From Halodesulfovibrio sp. (lineage in GTDB: Bacteria > Desulfobacterota > Desulfovibrionia > Desulfovibrionales > Desulfovibrionaceae), in the NCBI RefSeq assembly GCF_015482765.1, contig NZ_JADMLB010000043.1:62001-126000 (forward strand): DNA of 64,000 bases, in the 5' to 3' direction. Within the stretch, counting starts at the first letter, position 1. Every line of letters starts with the position of its first letter. Below the pieces are notes generated by a model, which did no database searches, was not told where the DNA came from, and worked only from the letters and a program-made list of their open reading frames with translations. The translations under genes were made by a program, and so were the position numbers. Shown here one piece after another: positions 63,248 through 64,000 of this stretch.

Positions 63248-64000
63248 ATGGCTCAAAGAATCGAACCTGATCTTCAGTTTGTAAAAGAGTTGCAAGCTGT
63301 CGGTGGGGACTCGCTGAAAAAGTGCTACCAGTGCGCCACATGCAGCGTAGCCTGCCCCATCTCTCCAGCAAGCAATCCTTACCCGCGTAAGGAGATGGTA
63401 TGGGCTTCATGGGGGCTTAAAGACAAGCTTCTGAACAACCCTGATATCTGGCTTTGTCATAACTGCGGTACATGTTCAGACATGTGCCCGCGTGGTGCAA
63501 AGCCGGGCGATCTTCTCGCAGCTCTGCGTAACATGGTATATCAGCGCATCAATCCGATGCCGTTTATCGGTAAGTGGCTCTCCAGCCCAAAATACCTGAT
63601 TAACCTGATTGCCATTCCTGCTATCATTTGGGCCGTTGTTTGGTTCATTCGTGCAGGGCAGATTGGTTCCTTCTTCCCAGAAGGCGAGATTGTTTACGGT
63701 AAGCTTTTCCCTGGTGATTTCACCATTGACCCTATTTTCATGATCACCTTCTTCGGAATGGTGGGTATTTTCTTCAAGGGTGCAAAAAATCTTCTGGCTA
63801 CATTTAAACCGGAAGGTGAAGTGCTGGTACTTGGTAAACAAAAATCCATGTTCCGTTGCTTCATAGATGTTCTTATTGAAGAAGTTGCAACCCATAAGAA
63901 GTTCAAAGACTGCGGCGACGACAAGTCAGATCGTAAAACCGGTCACTTACTTGTATTCTATGCATTCCTAGCACTTATGGTCGTTACCGGATTAATTGCT
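63248..64000 (+). CDS. qmoC: Quinone-interacting membrane-bound oxidoreductase subunit QmoC (3' end beyond window)
   Basis: The first 251 residues are present. A HdrC-like N-terminal part binds two 4Fe-4S clusters (CYQCATCSVACPIS near residue 26 and CHNCGTCSDMCPRG near residue 70). The membrane part begins with IAIPAIIWAVVWFIRAG, FMITFFGMVGIFF and LVFYAFLALMVVTGLIA, the start of the heme b, HdrE-like quinone site. It anchors QmoAB to the membrane and oxidises menaquinol. GGAGG lies upstream of the ATG, 13 bases after the qmoB stop. Confidence 0.96.
   Translation, partial: MAQRIEPDLQFVKELQAVGGDSLKKCYQCATCSVACPISPASNPYPRKEMVWASWGLKDKLLNNPDIWLCHNCGTCSDMCPRGAKPGDLLAALRNMVYQRINPMPFIGKWLSSPKYLINLIAIPAIIWAVVWFIRAGQIGSFFPEGEIVYGKLFPGDFTIDPIFMITFFGMVGIFFKGAKNLLATFKPEGEVLVLGKQKSMFRCFIDVLIEEVATHKKFKDCGDDKSDRKTGHLLVFYAFLALMVVTGLIA

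Overview
The window is chromosomal DNA of a sulfate-reducing deltaproteobacterium of the Desulfovibrionaceae type. The direct evidence is a complete APS reductase operon (aprBA) followed by the Qmo membrane complex genes (qmoA, qmoB and the start of qmoC), plus dsrC. The moderate GC content and AT-rich intergenic DNA are compatible with a marine Halodesulfovibrio-like organism, but the genus is an inference. No transposases, integrases, phage genes or CRISPR arrays were seen. The gene set is mostly ordinary core and metabolic DNA.

Layout. 1-7.5 kb (minus strand): a translationally coupled glycan cluster made of a radical SAM/TPR protein, four GT-B glycosyltransferases, a histidine phosphatase and a polysaccharide deacetylase cut by the left edge. 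7.6-15.7 kb (plus): a small HMA-like protein, an orphan PAS histidine kinase, a CadC-like metal sensor, a GntR/FCD regulator with a TauE/SafE permease, a substrate-binding lipoprotein coupled to a nucleoside hydrolase, and a small unknown gene. 15.8-25.8 kb: dsrC with a long structured leader, a CBS-ACT protein, LarC, adenine deaminase, D-serine ammonia-lyase, a glycerophosphodiesterase and a chemoreceptor. 26.3-31.3 kb (plus): a TetR-RND efflux operon with two matched operator palindromes. 31.4-40.1 kb (minus): aspA, tRNA-Ser(GCU), argJ, secA and a two-gene D-lactate/glycolate dehydrogenase. 40.4-50.1 kb (minus): smpB-ptsI-ptsH-EIID-rsmI-yraN-rnhB, then rplS-trmD-rimM-khpA-rpsP-ffh. 50.5-56.3 kb: an acidic unknown protein convergent with a DUF6765-like protein, an aminotransferase, and a chorismate-mutase/EPSP-synthase-like fusion that has lost the EPSP synthase catalytic motifs. 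57-64 kb (plus): aprB-aprA-qmoA-qmoB-qmoC.

How the genes work together. AprBA reduces APS to sulfite with electrons delivered from quinol through QmoABC. DsrC carries the sulfite-derived sulfur in the later DsrAB step. The FAD and Fe-S dehydrogenase pair can feed electrons from a 2-hydroxy acid. The most useful leads outside the coding regions are regulatory: a Rex-like operator on the apr promoter, a 22-bp-arm inverted repeat between apr and qmo, twin operators in front of the RND operon, a GntR operator, and a structured dsrC leader. The most unusual proteins are the inactive-looking EPSP-synthase fusion, the TrmD with a second SPOUT domain, the radical SAM/TPR protein of the glycan cluster and the acidic 423-residue unknown. 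No single locus could be shown from sequence alone to be a new system.
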